From NCBI GenBank assembly GCA_021846565.1, contig JAJZWS010000013.1, positions 1 through 58,309 on the forward strand: DNA of 58,309 bases, written 5' to 3'. A program made the translations under genes and the position numbers. This stretch comes from Bacillota bacterium (GTDB taxonomy: Bacteria; Bacillota; Sulfobacillia; Sulfobacillales; JAIMBI01). Each line of letters starts with the position of its first letter. Position 1 is the first letter of the stretch. The notes under the pieces were generated by a model. That model was given only the letters and a program-made list of their open reading frames with translations, was not told where the DNA came from and ran no database searches. Below, in pieces: positions 17,320 through 25,925 of this stretch.

Positions 17320-17919
17320 ATGGCAGACAAGCGGGACTTTCGGGACCTGAAGCAGGCGTGCCTGTCGATGGACGGCATCAGTCAGGCGGAGATCGACCAG
17401 CACTACGGGATTCTCTACAAGGGCTACGTGACGAAGCTGAATGAGATTCGCTCCAAGCTGGAGGCCGTGGATCTTACGACCGCCAACCAGACCTACAGTG
17501 ACCTGCGTGGATTGAAGACCGAGGAAATTTTCGCTCTGAACGGCAGCAAGCTGCACGAGTGGTACTTCGACAATCTCGGCGGCAAGGGCGGCAAGGCGCA
17601 CGGCCGGGCCCTGGAGCTGATCGAGCGCGACTTTGGATCCTATGAGAAGTGGGAGGCGGAGTTCAAGGCGATTGGGCTCGCGGTGCGGGGCTGGGTGGTC
17701 TTGTCGTATGATCTGGACGACCAAAAGCTCCACAACTACGGTCAGGATGCCCACAATGTGGGGGTGCCCTGGGGCGCGTACCCGCTGCTGATTTTGGATG
17801 TGTACGAGCACGCCTACGGGATTGACTACGGCGTGAAGCGCGCCCCCTACCTGGAGGCGTTCATGAAGAATCTGGATTGGGCGGAGGTCAACGAGCGGCT
17901 GGCGAAGTACCACCTGTAG
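17320..17919 (+). CDS. sod: Superoxide dismutase, Fe/Mn family (divergent type)
   Basis: Converts superoxide to oxygen and peroxide in the cytosol. The 199-aa protein keeps the four metal ligands of Fe/Mn SODs: H28 (DQHYG), H79 (SKLHEWYFDNLGG), and D160 and H164 (LDVYEHAYGIDYG). The segment after the first ligand reads GILYKGYV instead of the usual GKHHQTYV, so the second-sphere histidines are lost while the gateway Tyr is kept. This matches a divergent SOD subgroup of anaerobes and thermophiles. Metal preference cannot be told. ATG at 17320 after GGAGGAGGG. A GC-rich hairpin follows the gene. Confidence 0.92.
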   Translation: MADKRDFRDLKQACLSMDGISQAEIDQHYGILYKGYVTKLNEIRSKLEAVDLTTANQTYSDLRGLKTEEIFALNGSKLHEWYFDNLGGKGGKAHGRALELIERDFGSYEKWEAEFKAIGLAVRGWVVLSYDLDDQKLHNYGQDAHNVGVPWGAYPLLILDVYEHAYGIDYGVKRAPYLEAFMKNLDWAEVNERLAKYHL

Positions 17920-17943
17920 CCCGACGCGACCCGAACGCTGCGA

Positions 17944-17970
17944 GCGGCGCGGGGCGGGGTCCCGCGCCGC
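17944..17970 (+). terminator. GC-rich hairpin after the SOD gene
   Basis: Perfect 10-bp stem GCGGCGCGGG / CCCGCGCCGC with a 7-nt loop, 25 nt after the SOD stop. No U-rich tract follows, so it is a terminator or mRNA-stabilising hairpin candidate rather than a classical intrinsic terminator. Confidence 0.5.
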
Positions 17971-18021
17971 GTCATGCGTGAGGGCGGCGGCTGCGGGGCA
18001 CGCTACCAGCGGAGGTGGCGC

Positions 18022-19704
18022 ATGGCCAAGTCGGCAGCCGCCGTGTTGCTGGATGTCCTGGTGGCCCACGGCGTCGAGTACCTGTTTGGGATTCCCGGCG
18101 ACTCCATCGACCCGTTGATGGAGCCCTTGCGTCGCGACCGGCGACTTACGTTCGTGCAGGTGCGGCACGAAGAAGCCGGAGCGTTCATGGCATCCGCCGT
18201 GGGGAAGAAAACCGGCGGGTTGGGCGTGGCGGTGGGCACGGCCGGACCCGGCGCCATTCATCTACTGAACGGGCTCTACGATGCGAAGATGGACCACGCG
18301 CCGGTGCTGGCGCTCACCGGTCAGGTGTCCACCGACTATCTGGGCACAGACTACTTCCAAGAGGTCGACCTGCTGCAGTTGTTTGCCAACGTGGCGGTGT
18401 ACAACCATCAGATTACGGATCCCAACCAAATGGCCATCATGGCGGACAACGCCTGCCGCGCGGCGCTGGCCAAGCGCGGCGTAGCGCACCTGAACCTGCC
18501 GTTCGACGCGCTCTCAGGCCACGTCGAGGAGCCGCTGCACCATTACGGGGTCCGTGCGGCCCAGCCCGCAGCGATTGAAACGATCCCCACCGACGACGTG
18601 CTGGAGCGGGCCGCGGAGCTCATCGATCGCGCGGAGCGCCCGGTGCTGTTCTGCGGACGGGGCGCTCGGGGATCGCGGCCGGCGGTGGTGGATTTGGCCG
18701 AGCGCATTCAAGCCCCCATCGTGCATACGCTGCCCGGCAAGGGGATCGTCCCCGACGACCATCCGCTCGTGCTGGGGGGCTTGGGCCTCCTGGGCGCCAA
18801 GCCCGCCCACTCCGCCATGGAACAGTGCGACCTGTGCCTCATGGTGGGCACCTCGTACCCGTACCTGCAGTTTCTGCCGAAAAGCGCCAAGCTCCTGCAG
18901 ATTGACTGGGAGGTGTCCCAGGTGGGCAAGCGGGTCCAGGTCGACCTGGGGCTGGTGGGGCACGCCGGGCCCACGCTGGGGGCCCTGTCCGACCGGGTCC
19001 GCACGCGCCACGACCCCAGTACCTTCGTGTCCAACCTGCAGCATGCGCGGCGGCAGTGGCTCAAATGGGTCGACGGGCTGTCGCGGGATGAGAAGGCGCC
19101 CATCAACCCGCAGCGCGTGGTCAACGTGCTGTCCGGGCTGGTGGATCCCGATGCCAACATCGCGGTGGATGTGGGCAACTCCCTGGTGTGGATGGCGCGC
19201 GGGTTTCACATGCAGGACCAGGGCTGGTTGGTGTCGGCCTGGCTGGGGTCCATGGGCTTTGGACTTCCCGCTGCCCTGGCCGCCCGTCTGGTGGATCCCC
19301 ACCGGCAGTCCGTCGCGGTGGTGGGGGACGGCGGGTTTGCCATGCTCATGGCGGACTTTGTGACCGCGGTCAAGTACCAGCTGCCTGTCAAGATCATCGT
19401 CCTGGACAACGGCCGGCTGGCGATGATCAAATTCGAGCAGGAGGTAGAGGGCTACCCCGAGTTTGGCACCCACCTCACGAACCCGGACTTTGCGGCATAT
19501 GCCGAGGCGGCGGGAGGGCGGGGAATCCGTGTACAAGAGCCTGACGACCTGGAGGCCGCGTTGAAGCAGGCGTTGGACGACCCGCGCCCGGTGGTGGTGG
19601 ACGTATTGTGCGACCCCAATGAGCGTCCGCTGCCGCCGCGCATCACACTGAACCAAGCCAAGGGGTACGCCACCGCGCTCTTTCGCGAGACGTTCGGCCT
19701 ATGA
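18022..19704 (+). CDS. ThDP-dependent enzyme, pyruvate oxidase / pyruvate:quinone oxidoreductase-like
   Basis: A 560-aa thiamine-diphosphate enzyme of the POX family. The N-terminal Pyr domain has FGIPGDSIDPLME and the catalytic Glu in VRHEEAGAFMA (E50/E51). A central FAD/nucleotide-type domain holds LPGKGIVPDDHPLVLGGLG. The PP domain has the ThDP motif GDGGFAMLMADF. PoxB-type members oxidise pyruvate to acetate and CO2, passing electrons to a quinone, which would fit the menaquinone operon in this window; acetolactate synthase or oxalyl-CoA-type reactions are alternatives. ATG at 18022 follows GGAGGTGG. The stop overlaps the next gene as ATGA. Confidence 0.85.
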   Translation: MAKSAAAVLLDVLVAHGVEYLFGIPGDSIDPLMEPLRRDRRLTFVQVRHEEAGAFMASAVGKKTGGLGVAVGTAGPGAIHLLNGLYDAKMDHAPVLALTGQVSTDYLGTDYFQEVDLLQLFANVAVYNHQITDPNQMAIMADNACRAALAKRGVAHLNLPFDALSGHVEEPLHHYGVRAAQPAAIETIPTDDVLERAAELIDRAERPVLFCGRGARGSRPAVVDLAERIQAPIVHTLPGKGIVPDDHPLVLGGLGLLGAKPAHSAMEQCDLCLMVGTSYPYLQFLPKSAKLLQIDWEVSQVGKRVQVDLGLVGHAGPTLGALSDRVRTRHDPSTFVSNLQHARRQWLKWVDGLSRDEKAPINPQRVVNVLSGLVDPDANIAVDVGNSLVWMARGFHMQDQGWLVSAWLGSMGFGLPAALAARLVDPHRQSVAVVGDGGFAMLMADFVTAVKYQLPVKIIVLDNGRLAMIKFEQEVEGYPEFGTHLTNPDFAAYAEAAGGRGIRVQEPDDLEAALKQALDDPRPVVVDVLCDPNERPLPPRITLNQAKGYATALFRETFGL

Positions 19705-20039
19705 GCGAGCCAGGCTGGGATCCCGTCGGCGGCGAAGTGCTCCCGTATCGGATTGTCGCCCGCTCGAGCATGGGCGACCGGAGGGTGTTTTACGCGCGGA
19801 AGCTTCGGCTGTTGGACGGGTGGGTGGAGGCGGAAGGCAGCTTTCGCGGCGCCACCCGCCCCCGGCTCACGATTCGCCTGCCGATGACCTCGGTGCTTTA
19901 CATCGAGGAAACCAGTCCGGGCCCCTTGCGCCATGGCTGGGTCAAACCCCGGTTGGACACCAAAGAGCCCGGACCCGAGGCCATCGCGGTCACGCGGCGC
20001 CGTCCCCCGGCCCGCCGACTGCGGCGCCAGAGGCCCTAG
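19701..20039 (+). CDS. Hypothetical protein coupled to the ThDP enzyme
   Basis: A 112-aa protein without recognised domain. It looks like a small beta-rich domain (residues 10-75) followed by a basic Arg/Pro tail (VTRRRPPARRLRRQRP). ATG overlaps the stop of the upstream enzyme gene by 4 nt (ATGA), so it is translated with it. No membrane segment. Could be an accessory protein of the oxidase, but this is only inferred from position. Confidence 0.65.
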   Translation: MSEPGWDPVGGEVLPYRIVARSSMGDRRVFYARKLRLLDGWVEAEGSFRGATRPRLTIRLPMTSVLYIEETSPGPLRHGWVKPRLDTKEPGPEAIAVTRRRPPARRLRRQRP

Positions 20040-20434
20040 TGGCACCTTCGCCGTTGAGCCCGCACCACGCGGGGGCGTCATGTGCGGAGCGGGGTGGCGG
20101 TTGGGGTGCTGGGGGCGACCCGATGACTGGTCTCCCCATCAAGATGCTGGGAGAGAGCCCGTGTGCGCACGCCCTGTGCCACGCACGCCCGGCCTTTCGA
20201 CGGCGACGGCGCACGTCGGGCCAGCGGGTGGCCGAATGTGCTCCCGCCGCGAGCGGTGAGAGCACCACGTTTCTCTGGGCCGGGGTCACGCCGCGGCGTT
20301 CCCGACGGCTGGTTCACACTATACGGGCGTTGCCTGAACCCCGTCCGGCTTCGCGTCCGCAACGTCCCGCCACACTCCAAGAAGCCCCCGCACATGGTGA
20401 GTAGCGCGGCCAAGCCCGGCGTGGCGCTCCGCCG
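20040..20434. other. Intergenic region without a supported gene
   Basis: About 395 bp between two convergent genes. Open frames on either strand have no ribosome site and low-complexity Arg/Pro/Ser translation. I see no RNA gene or repeat in it. Confidence 0.5.
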
Positions 20435-21175
20435 CTACCGGGATGACCGCTCATAGACGCTCACGTGCCGCTGGCTGTACTCCGTGAACGGCTCTTCGTC
20501 CCACCCGCCCCACCGGTTCCGCAGGCGCAGGCCAGCTAGGCGCGCCATGAGATCAAATTCCGGCGGGGCAGCGAGACGCATGCGGATCGGTCCAAGGGTG
20601 ATGCCGCTCGGGCTAATGCGCACGTGACTTTCGTCCAGGATTTGCGAGACGGGATCGTAGTGACAGACGTCCAGCACCACGTAGTCGACGCCCACCTGCT
20701 CGGCGTCGACAAACTGTCGGCCGACGCGTTGCGCCGCGGTCGGCACCAAGCATTCCACGACGAAGACGCCGTCTGCCGTCAGATGGCGAGCGGCGTTTTC
20801 GAAGCAGCGGACCTGGTCGTCCTGCGTCAGCAAGTTGCCAATCGTGTTGTACACCAGGTACACGAGCCCATAGGTGCGCCCGGTGCCAACCTGCGCCATG
20901 TCTCCCATGGTCACCGGGATTCGATCGCCCCCAGGCTTCTCCCTCATGCGCTCAACCATGTGCCGCGACAGCTCGATGCCATCCACCGACACGCCGGCCG
21001 CCGCCAGGGGCAGGGCGATCCGGCCGGTGCCCACGGCGAACTCCAAGGCGTCCCGACCGCCGGCCAGCTGAGCCAGGAACGCGACCGTTTGGGCCTCGTC
21101 CCCGCGGGTGTCCTCAGCATCGTAGCGCAGTGATTCGTCATGACCGAAACTGGTCATCGGGGTGTAACCGTTCAA
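20435..21175 (-). CDS. SAM-dependent methyltransferase, class I
   Basis: A 246-aa Rossmann-type methyltransferase. Motif I is ALEFAVGTGRIALPLAAAGV (about residues 43-62), followed by the acidic ribose-binding GIELS and a motif-II-like GLVYLVYNTIGNLL. The substrate is unknown; small-molecule methyltransferases of this type are common. The start is a TTG at 21175, 6 nt after AAAGGAGA, better placed than the ATG at 21157. Adjacent upstream is a dead DNA methylase gene, with which it is not obviously linked. Confidence 0.85.
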   Translation of the reverse strand: MNGYTPMTSFGHDESLRYDAEDTRGDEAQTVAFLAQLAGGRDALEFAVGTGRIALPLAAAGVSVDGIELSRHMVERMREKPGGDRIPVTMGDMAQVGTGRTYGLVYLVYNTIGNLLTQDDQVRCFENAARHLTADGVFVVECLVPTAAQRVGRQFVDAEQVGVDYVVLDVCHYDPVSQILDESHVRISPSGITLGPIRMRLAAPPEFDLMARLAGLRLRNRWGGWDEEPFTEYSQRHVSVYERSSR

Positions 21176-21286
21176 GGCGCCTCTCCTTTCGGGCGGGCAA
21201 CGGGTGCCCAGCGACCAGGACGACCTCGCTGGTCGTTCCGTCTGTGCCGGCCTGTGTCACCAGGCTGGCAGACCGGCCCGAGCCCG

Positions 21287-22139
21287 TCAACCGGTCGTGA
21301 GGCGCAGAAGCCCCTCACCAGTTGTGGGCCTCCGCGGGGCCTCGTCCGCCAGAAACTGCGCCAGCAACTCTTGCGCCGTCCCCCGATGCTGACCGTCCCG
21401 GCGGATGGACCGCCGCACGGCAAATCGGTCGACGTGGGCGCCCGCATAAAGCACGCGGGACTCGGGCGTGTCGTGGTTGGACACCCGGACCGGAATGCCC
21501 CGCGCGCCCAGCGCGGGCCAACTGGGCCAGGTCGCCCTGGTCGTGGCGCGGAAACCGCCGCCAGCATAGTCGGTGAAGTGGGTCGTGGTGGACAGCGGGA
21601 CGTAGGCGGGCGCATTACACCACGTCCCCAGGCACAGCGGCGCGCATGACAGTGCGAAAGTCCCCGACGGCCAGGTGGGTGCGGGGCGCGGCGGCGATGA
21701 AGCCGGCCAGGTCGGTCTCGGGGAAGTAGGGGCGGGGGTAGCGCCCAAACGGCACGTTGAACAGTCCAGCGGCGTTGTAGTGGCAAAGGCCGTTGTAGCC
21801 GTGGCGGTTCAGATAGAGAAGCAGCCGGGCGCGCTCCCAGGGATCGCCAACCTGGGTGAAGCGCGCACGGGAGGCATAGTACCGGTCGGCGTCGTTGTGC
21901 TCAGGGGTGAACAACGCGCGGGCGGACGCACGAACGCGGCCCTCGTTCGGCAGCGTGCGGGTCAGGTTGATGAAGTCGGGATTGACGCCGGTCAGTCAGG
22001 CGTTAGCACAATTCGTATTGTGAAACACCGCCGCCGACCCCACAAACGGCTCCACCAGCCGCCGTCCGGCGGGAAGGCGGGCCACAATGCGGTCCAGGAC
22101 CCGGTATTTTCCGCCCGGCCACGTCAAAATCGGCGTCAT
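21287..22139 (-). pseudogene. DNA adenine methylase (D12 class, Dam-like), disrupted
   Basis: Reading across frames gives a clear N6-adenine methylase: MTPILTWPGGKYRVLDRIV at the start (SAM motif), VEPFVGSAAVF, NPDFINLTRTLPNEG, RHGYNGLCHYN and finally HFTDYAGGGF and VRVSNHDTPESR. Three kinds of lesion are visible. There is an in-frame TGA at 22001-22003, just before LTGVNPDF. A nonsense/frameshift near 21615 destroys the catalytic Asp-Pro-Pro-Tyr motif (GDVV-stop followed by APAYVPLS in another frame). Two compensating indels lie around 21510-21560. The gene is dead as read. No endonuclease partner is adjacent, so it was a solitary methylase or the remnant of a restriction system. Confidence 0.85.
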
Positions 22140-22295
22140 CGCCGCAGCCATACCGAAACACCCTCTCTGCATCACGCCCACGGGCTGCTGGACCCACGCT
22201 GCCACAGGCTCGGGCGGTTGGGAGCCGGTGGGCAGGAGTGCGGCGCCCGCCGCCGAATTCAAGCGCCGAGGCGACCCGGGGAGGAAGGATCAGGA

Positions 22296-22838
22296 ATGTC
22301 CCAAGGGGTAAACGTTGGGCCCGCCGTCCCTGCGGACGCCGCGGGCCTGTGCCTGCTCACCGCGGAGGTGGCGGCCGAAGGGGAGTTCATTGTTCCGGAC
22401 CGGCTGTTTTTCTCGGAGGCCCAGCAGGCGGCGGTGCTGGCCCAGCGGGACCCGGCCTACCATCAGATATGGGTGGGACGCGACGGCCCGCGGGTGGTGT
22501 GTGAGCTCGAGGTGGTGCGGGGCGTGTGGCCCAAGACACAGCATACAGCGACGCTGGCGGTGGTGGTTGCGAAAAGCCACCGGGGCGCGGGCCTGTTCAG
22601 CCGTTGTCTGGAGGCTGCCCAGGCGTGGGCCCGGGCCCAGCAGGTGGAGAAGCTTTGCCTGACGGTGTTTGCCACCAATGCGGGGGCGCGCGCGGCCTAC
22701 CGGCGGCGGGGGTTTGTGGAGGAGGGCGTGCGCCGCGGGCAGTATCGCATGGGCGGCGCACTGGTGGACGAGGTGCTGATGGCGCATTGGCTCAATCCGT
22801 CAGGGGGTGTCATGGATGGCCGCCAGCATGGCCCATAA
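22296..22838 (+). CDS. GNAT-family N-acetyltransferase
   Basis: A 180-aa acetyl-CoA-dependent acyltransferase. The core has the beta-4/alpha-3 acetyl-CoA loop AVVVAKSHRGAGLFSRCLE (R/Q-x-x-G-x-G/A type) and the C-terminal LTVFATNAGARAAYRRRGFVEEG, typical of RimI/PhnO-type GNATs. Substrate unknown. ATG at 22296 with GGGGAGGAAGG upstream. It diverges from the dead dam gene and its 3' end overlaps the convergent 192-aa gene by 39 nt. Confidence 0.88.
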   Translation: MSQGVNVGPAVPADAAGLCLLTAEVAAEGEFIVPDRLFFSEAQQAAVLAQRDPAYHQIWVGRDGPRVVCELEVVRGVWPKTQHTATLAVVVAKSHRGAGLFSRCLEAAQAWARAQQVEKLCLTVFATNAGARAAYRRRGFVEEGVRRGQYRMGGALVDEVLMAHWLNPSGGVMDGRQHGP

Positions 22839-23378
22839 GTCGTCTCCCCGATCAGGGGGCTTCACCACCTCGGCCAGTGTGGCCACGGCCGCGTCCGCCA
22901 TGGCCCGGGTGTAGAAAAAGTATGTTTCCTGGTCCTCCATGGCAAAGGACGCGGGCATGACCAGATCGGGGTCGCCGTCCGGCGCCGGATCCCCCTCCCG
23001 CAGGGCGGCATAGGCCAACGCGCCCCACACCGTGCGCAGTTGGTCGAGCCGGGCATCCCACGCCGAGTTGATCACTTCGTCCACGATGGCTTGGGCGTTG
23101 CCCGCCACCGGGACGCCCTCGGCCAATCCGTGGGCCGCCTGATGTAAAACGGCGTCGCGGAAGCGAAACAGGTGCTGGTCCCACCGCACCGTGGCCTGCG
23201 GGCCGATGAGCACGGTTTGGTCGAGGTACTCCCGCACTGTCCAGCCGCTGTCCTCGAGGTCCCTCTGCTGTTCCAGCTCCAAAGCGTGGCTGGGCACCCC
23301 ACCAAACAGTGGGCCCTGCCGGAGGTAGTGGTCGTCAATCTGCGTCTTCAGTTGGGGGGCCATGAGTTGTATTGCCAT
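22800..23378 (-). CDS. Hypothetical protein
   Basis: A 192-aa soluble, mainly helical protein with no recognised domain. Several tryptophans and acidic patches are spread along it. ATG at 23378 is preceded by AAGGAGA, a good site. Its first 44 nt overlap the end of the EamA transporter gene, indicating one transcript, and its end overlaps the acetyltransferase gene on the other strand. No function assignable. Confidence 0.7.
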   Translation of the reverse strand: MAIQLMAPQLKTQIDDHYLRQGPLFGGVPSHALELEQQRDLEDSGWTVREYLDQTVLIGPQATVRWDQHLFRFRDAVLHQAAHGLAEGVPVAGNAQAIVDEVINSAWDARLDQLRTVWGALAYAALREGDPAPDGDPDLVMPASFAMEDQETYFFYTRAMADAAVATLAEVVKPPDRGDDLWAMLAAIHDTP

Positions 23379-24348
23379 GCGCGTCTCCTTCCCCCGGGAC
23401 GCCCGGGTACGCTGCCGCCATTATAGGGTCTCCGACGCGCGCTTCTCCATGTCCGCGCACCGACGCCCCCGCCAGCAGACCAGCCGCGGCCAGTACCATG
23501 GCGCCGCCCGCCACCTGCACGGCGTTTAGGGGCACGTGCAGGAACAGGTGGGCCGACACGCCCGCCGCCACCGGTTCGACGGCCGCGAGCCAAGCCGCGG
23601 TCGTGGGGGCGATGTGCGACAAGCTGGCAAGGAACAGACCAAACGCCAAGAGCGTACCGCCCAGGACCACGGTCGCCACGAGCCCCACGACGGGCCAAGT
23701 CCATGCGGTCGGTCCCAAGGTGGGCGGACGGATGAGCGCCAGCGCCGCCGCGCCCACCAGCATGCTCCACGCCATCACCGCGACCGTCCCATGCTGTCGC
23801 AGCAGGGGGGGGGCCGTCCATGTGTACAGCGCGAGCGTGCCCGCCGCCAACAGGCCCCACACCAATCCGGCGGGGCTGACGACGAGGGAGGTTCCACGGC
23901 CCCCGGACACCAACAGCCAGGTGCCCAGCGCGGCCGCCGCCATCAGGGCGCCCTGCCGCGGGGCGATGGGGATCCGCGCGGCAAACGCGGCGACCCCCAC
24001 CAGGAGGACCGGCGCGAGGTACTGCAACAGTGTGGCGGTGGCCGCGTTGCTGGCGGCAATCGCAACCAGGTAGGTCAACTGCACGCCGGTGAGGCCCGCC
24101 AGGCTGAAGAAGAGAAAGCGCGGCAACGCCGCCGGGCTGCGCCAAATGCCCCACCACGCCCCAGGACCGGACCGGACGCGCAGCACCCCCAGCAGTACGA
24201 GGCCGGTCACGCCCATGCGGACCGTGGTGAGCCAGAACGGACTTACGCCGTCCGCGTGCATCAGCCACTCGGCGGCGGTGCCCGACAAGCCCCACAGGCA
24301 GGCGGCCGTAGCCACCATCACCGCATGGGTCCAAGACCACCGCCCCAC
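23335..24348 (-). CDS. EamA/RhaT-family DMT transporter
   Basis: Drug/metabolite transporter of 337 aa with about ten hydrophobic helices arranged as two EamA repeats (helices from residue 11 to about 295). Typical features are ACLWGLSGTAAEW in helix 1 and the second-repeat end GASVRGHG. It would export an amino acid or metabolite across the membrane. The start chosen is GTG at 24348, six nt after a perfect AAGGAGG; the ATG at 24318 has no such site. A hydrophilic C-terminal tail of about 35 residues is unusual and overlaps the next gene. Confidence 0.87.
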   Translation of the reverse strand: MGRWSWTHAVMVATAACLWGLSGTAAEWLMHADGVSPFWLTTVRMGVTGLVLLGVLRVRSGPGAWWGIWRSPAALPRFLFFSLAGLTGVQLTYLVAIAASNAATATLLQYLAPVLLVGVAAFAARIPIAPRQGALMAAAALGTWLLVSGGRGTSLVVSPAGLVWGLLAAGTLALYTWTAPPLLRQHGTVAVMAWSMLVGAAALALIRPPTLGPTAWTWPVVGLVATVVLGGTLLAFGLFLASLSHIAPTTAAWLAAVEPVAAGVSAHLFLHVPLNAVQVAGGAMVLAAAGLLAGASVRGHGEARVGDPIMAAAYPGVPGEGDAHGNTTHGPPTEDAD

Positions 24349-25120
24349 TGGCTGCCTCCTTGCCGCGCCTTCGCCGACGATTGTAGCGCAATTCCACGAC
24401 GGGCGGCCGGACGCCACGGCGCTCCGGCCGTTGGACGTTGGGGCGGGCGCCGCCCTCGGGGGCCGCCGCGCAGACCCGTGGCGGGTCCCGGTCGTGCGCG
24501 TGCGCACCCCCGAAACGATGGACGAGTCAGTGGCGGAATGTCGCGGCGCGGCGTTCCGTGGCCCGGAGTCAGAACCCACCGGACGGTCGGTCGAGGCCCG
24601 CCGGCCGCGTCGCGGGCAACGGTGGGCAGGGGCTGCGGTGGGCGTCACGGGACTGGCAGCTCCACAGCCAGCCACATCGAGGGGCCAAACGCCCACGGGC
24701 TCAGCGACGACCTTCGGAATCCCGAGCCGCTGGACCGCTAGCGGGCTTGCCATCCCCCGTCGACGGCCGCTGAGGGCTGGGTTACGTGTACATCGCCCCA
24801 CCTCAGAACCGTCCTCGGCCACGGACAACGTGACCAGCGGCTATTCCGCTTGAGGATCATCGCCGGCCCTGGATCACCAGGTCGGCGACCGTTTCGTCGC
24901 GGACGGGGGGTGGATGCGTCAAACCGGCCGGCTGGCCCCGGCTCCACTCGACCAGACCCTCGATCTCCCGGACCCCGCGCCGCCCCGAATCGTCGATCAC
25001 CTGAAATAGTTGGGGCAAGTCGCCGCGCGCGATGAGGAAGGACTCACCCGTCCGGCCGCCCGGCCGCTTGCACGGCCGCGACCCCCCGAGACCATGGCAC
25101 GGCAGCGTTGGCACACCTGC
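24349..25120. other. 772-bp gene-poor stretch
   Basis: No gene convinces me here. A minus-strand frame at 24857-25114 translates to 85 residues including DLPQLFQVIDDSGRRGVREI, which looks protein-like, but it has no clear ribosome site and no known relative; it may be the end of a decayed gene. The rest is GC-rich with frames on the plus strand that look like antisense artefacts. Confidence 0.4.
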
Positions 25121-25516
25121 TCAGACGTGGCGACGCGTCGGTGGCGGCATGACCACGTACCACGCCGAAATCCCGCCATTCTGCCCGTCCACGTAAACCT
25201 CATACAGCAAGGGGCCGCCCCACGGACTGGGCCGGGTGCCCTTTAGGGTCAGAAGCCAATCGCGGTGCCACGGACCGGTTGCCACCCGCTGTTCGCCCTC
25301 CACCAGCGTCCACACCACACGTTGCTGCACCGCCGCGATGCGACCCAACTCGGGTCGCATCAGGGTTTGCACGATCCGGCGCGCCGGGGACGGATTCACC
25401 ACCCGATACTGATTGTAGTAGACGGCGTTGCCCTCCAACCCGACCAGGACCCCCAGCGCGCCGAGCACCACCCATAGCCAGGGACGGCGGCGAAGGCTTC
25501 TCGGCTCTCGGGCCAT
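25121..25516 (-). CDS. Small membrane-anchored protein, second of a pair
   Basis: A 131-aa protein with a basic N-terminus (REPRSLRRRP) and one hydrophobic helix (about residues 13-30), then an extracytoplasmic domain ending in a beta-rich stretch (LLYEVYVDGQNGGISAWYVV) that resembles a PepSY-like half-domain. ATG at 25516 overlaps the upstream gene's stop (TGATG). The 25516-25893 protein has the same layout, so the two may be related or form a complex. Function unknown. Confidence 0.65.
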   Translation of the reverse strand: MAREPRSLRRRPWLWVVLGALGVLVGLEGNAVYYNQYRVVNPSPARRIVQTLMRPELGRIAAVQQRVVWTLVEGEQRVATGPWHRDWLLTLKGTRPSPWGGPLLYEVYVDGQNGGISAWYVVMPPPTRRHV

Positions 25517-25893
25517 CAGCCGCCTCCCCGCGCGGGAGGCAGCAGCGCGGCCAGCGCGGACGGCGGCATCGCCGCCACCGCCTGATCCACGTGCCCCGTT
25601 TGGCCGTTGACCCACGCCATTTCCGTGTACGCCACGCGGCACACTGCCGGTCCCGGTTGGCACACCAACCGGGTCACAAGGTAGTCGCGATGCAGATAGC
25701 CGTCGGCCGTCGACCACACGATGCCCAAGGATCCGGGCATGGTGGTCCCGCCATGCACCGGACCCCATCGGCGTGCGGCGGCGGCCACCGCTTCTGTGCG
25801 CGAGACCGTGACCCACGCGACGCGCCACCAACCAACCGCCGTCGCGGCGACCAACAGCGCCAATACCGTCGCCGCCGTCGGCCAAATGCGCAT
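25516..25893 (-). CDS. Small membrane-anchored protein, first of a pair
   Basis: A 125-aa protein with an N-terminal hydrophobic helix (about residues 5-24) and an extracytoplasmic part containing RTEAVAAAARRWGP and VAYTEMAWVNGQTGHVD, again PepSY-like in flavour. Two cysteines (in LVCQPGPAVCRV) could form a disulfide. The ATG at 25893 has a G-rich site; a start at 25929 would add 12 residues. One-nt stop/start overlap with the downstream gene. Function unknown. Confidence 0.65.
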   Translation of the reverse strand: MRIWPTAATVLALLVAATAVGWWRVAWVTVSRTEAVAAAARRWGPVHGGTTMPGSLGIVWSTADGYLHRDYLVTRLVCQPGPAVCRVAYTEMAWVNGQTGHVDQAVAAMPPSALAALLPPARGGG

Positions 25894-25925
25894 CCGCGAT
25901 CCCCCCTGTCCCGGACTCGTCCTAC

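Noticed and set aside
21996-22139. In-frame TGA in the dam-like gene as a second selenocysteine codon
   Set aside because: The position is not a redox or conserved Cys site in Dam (relatives have aromatic residues there), no SECIS-like hairpin follows, and the gene carries other frameshifts, including loss of the Asp-Pro-Pro-Tyr motif. It is a nonsense mutation.
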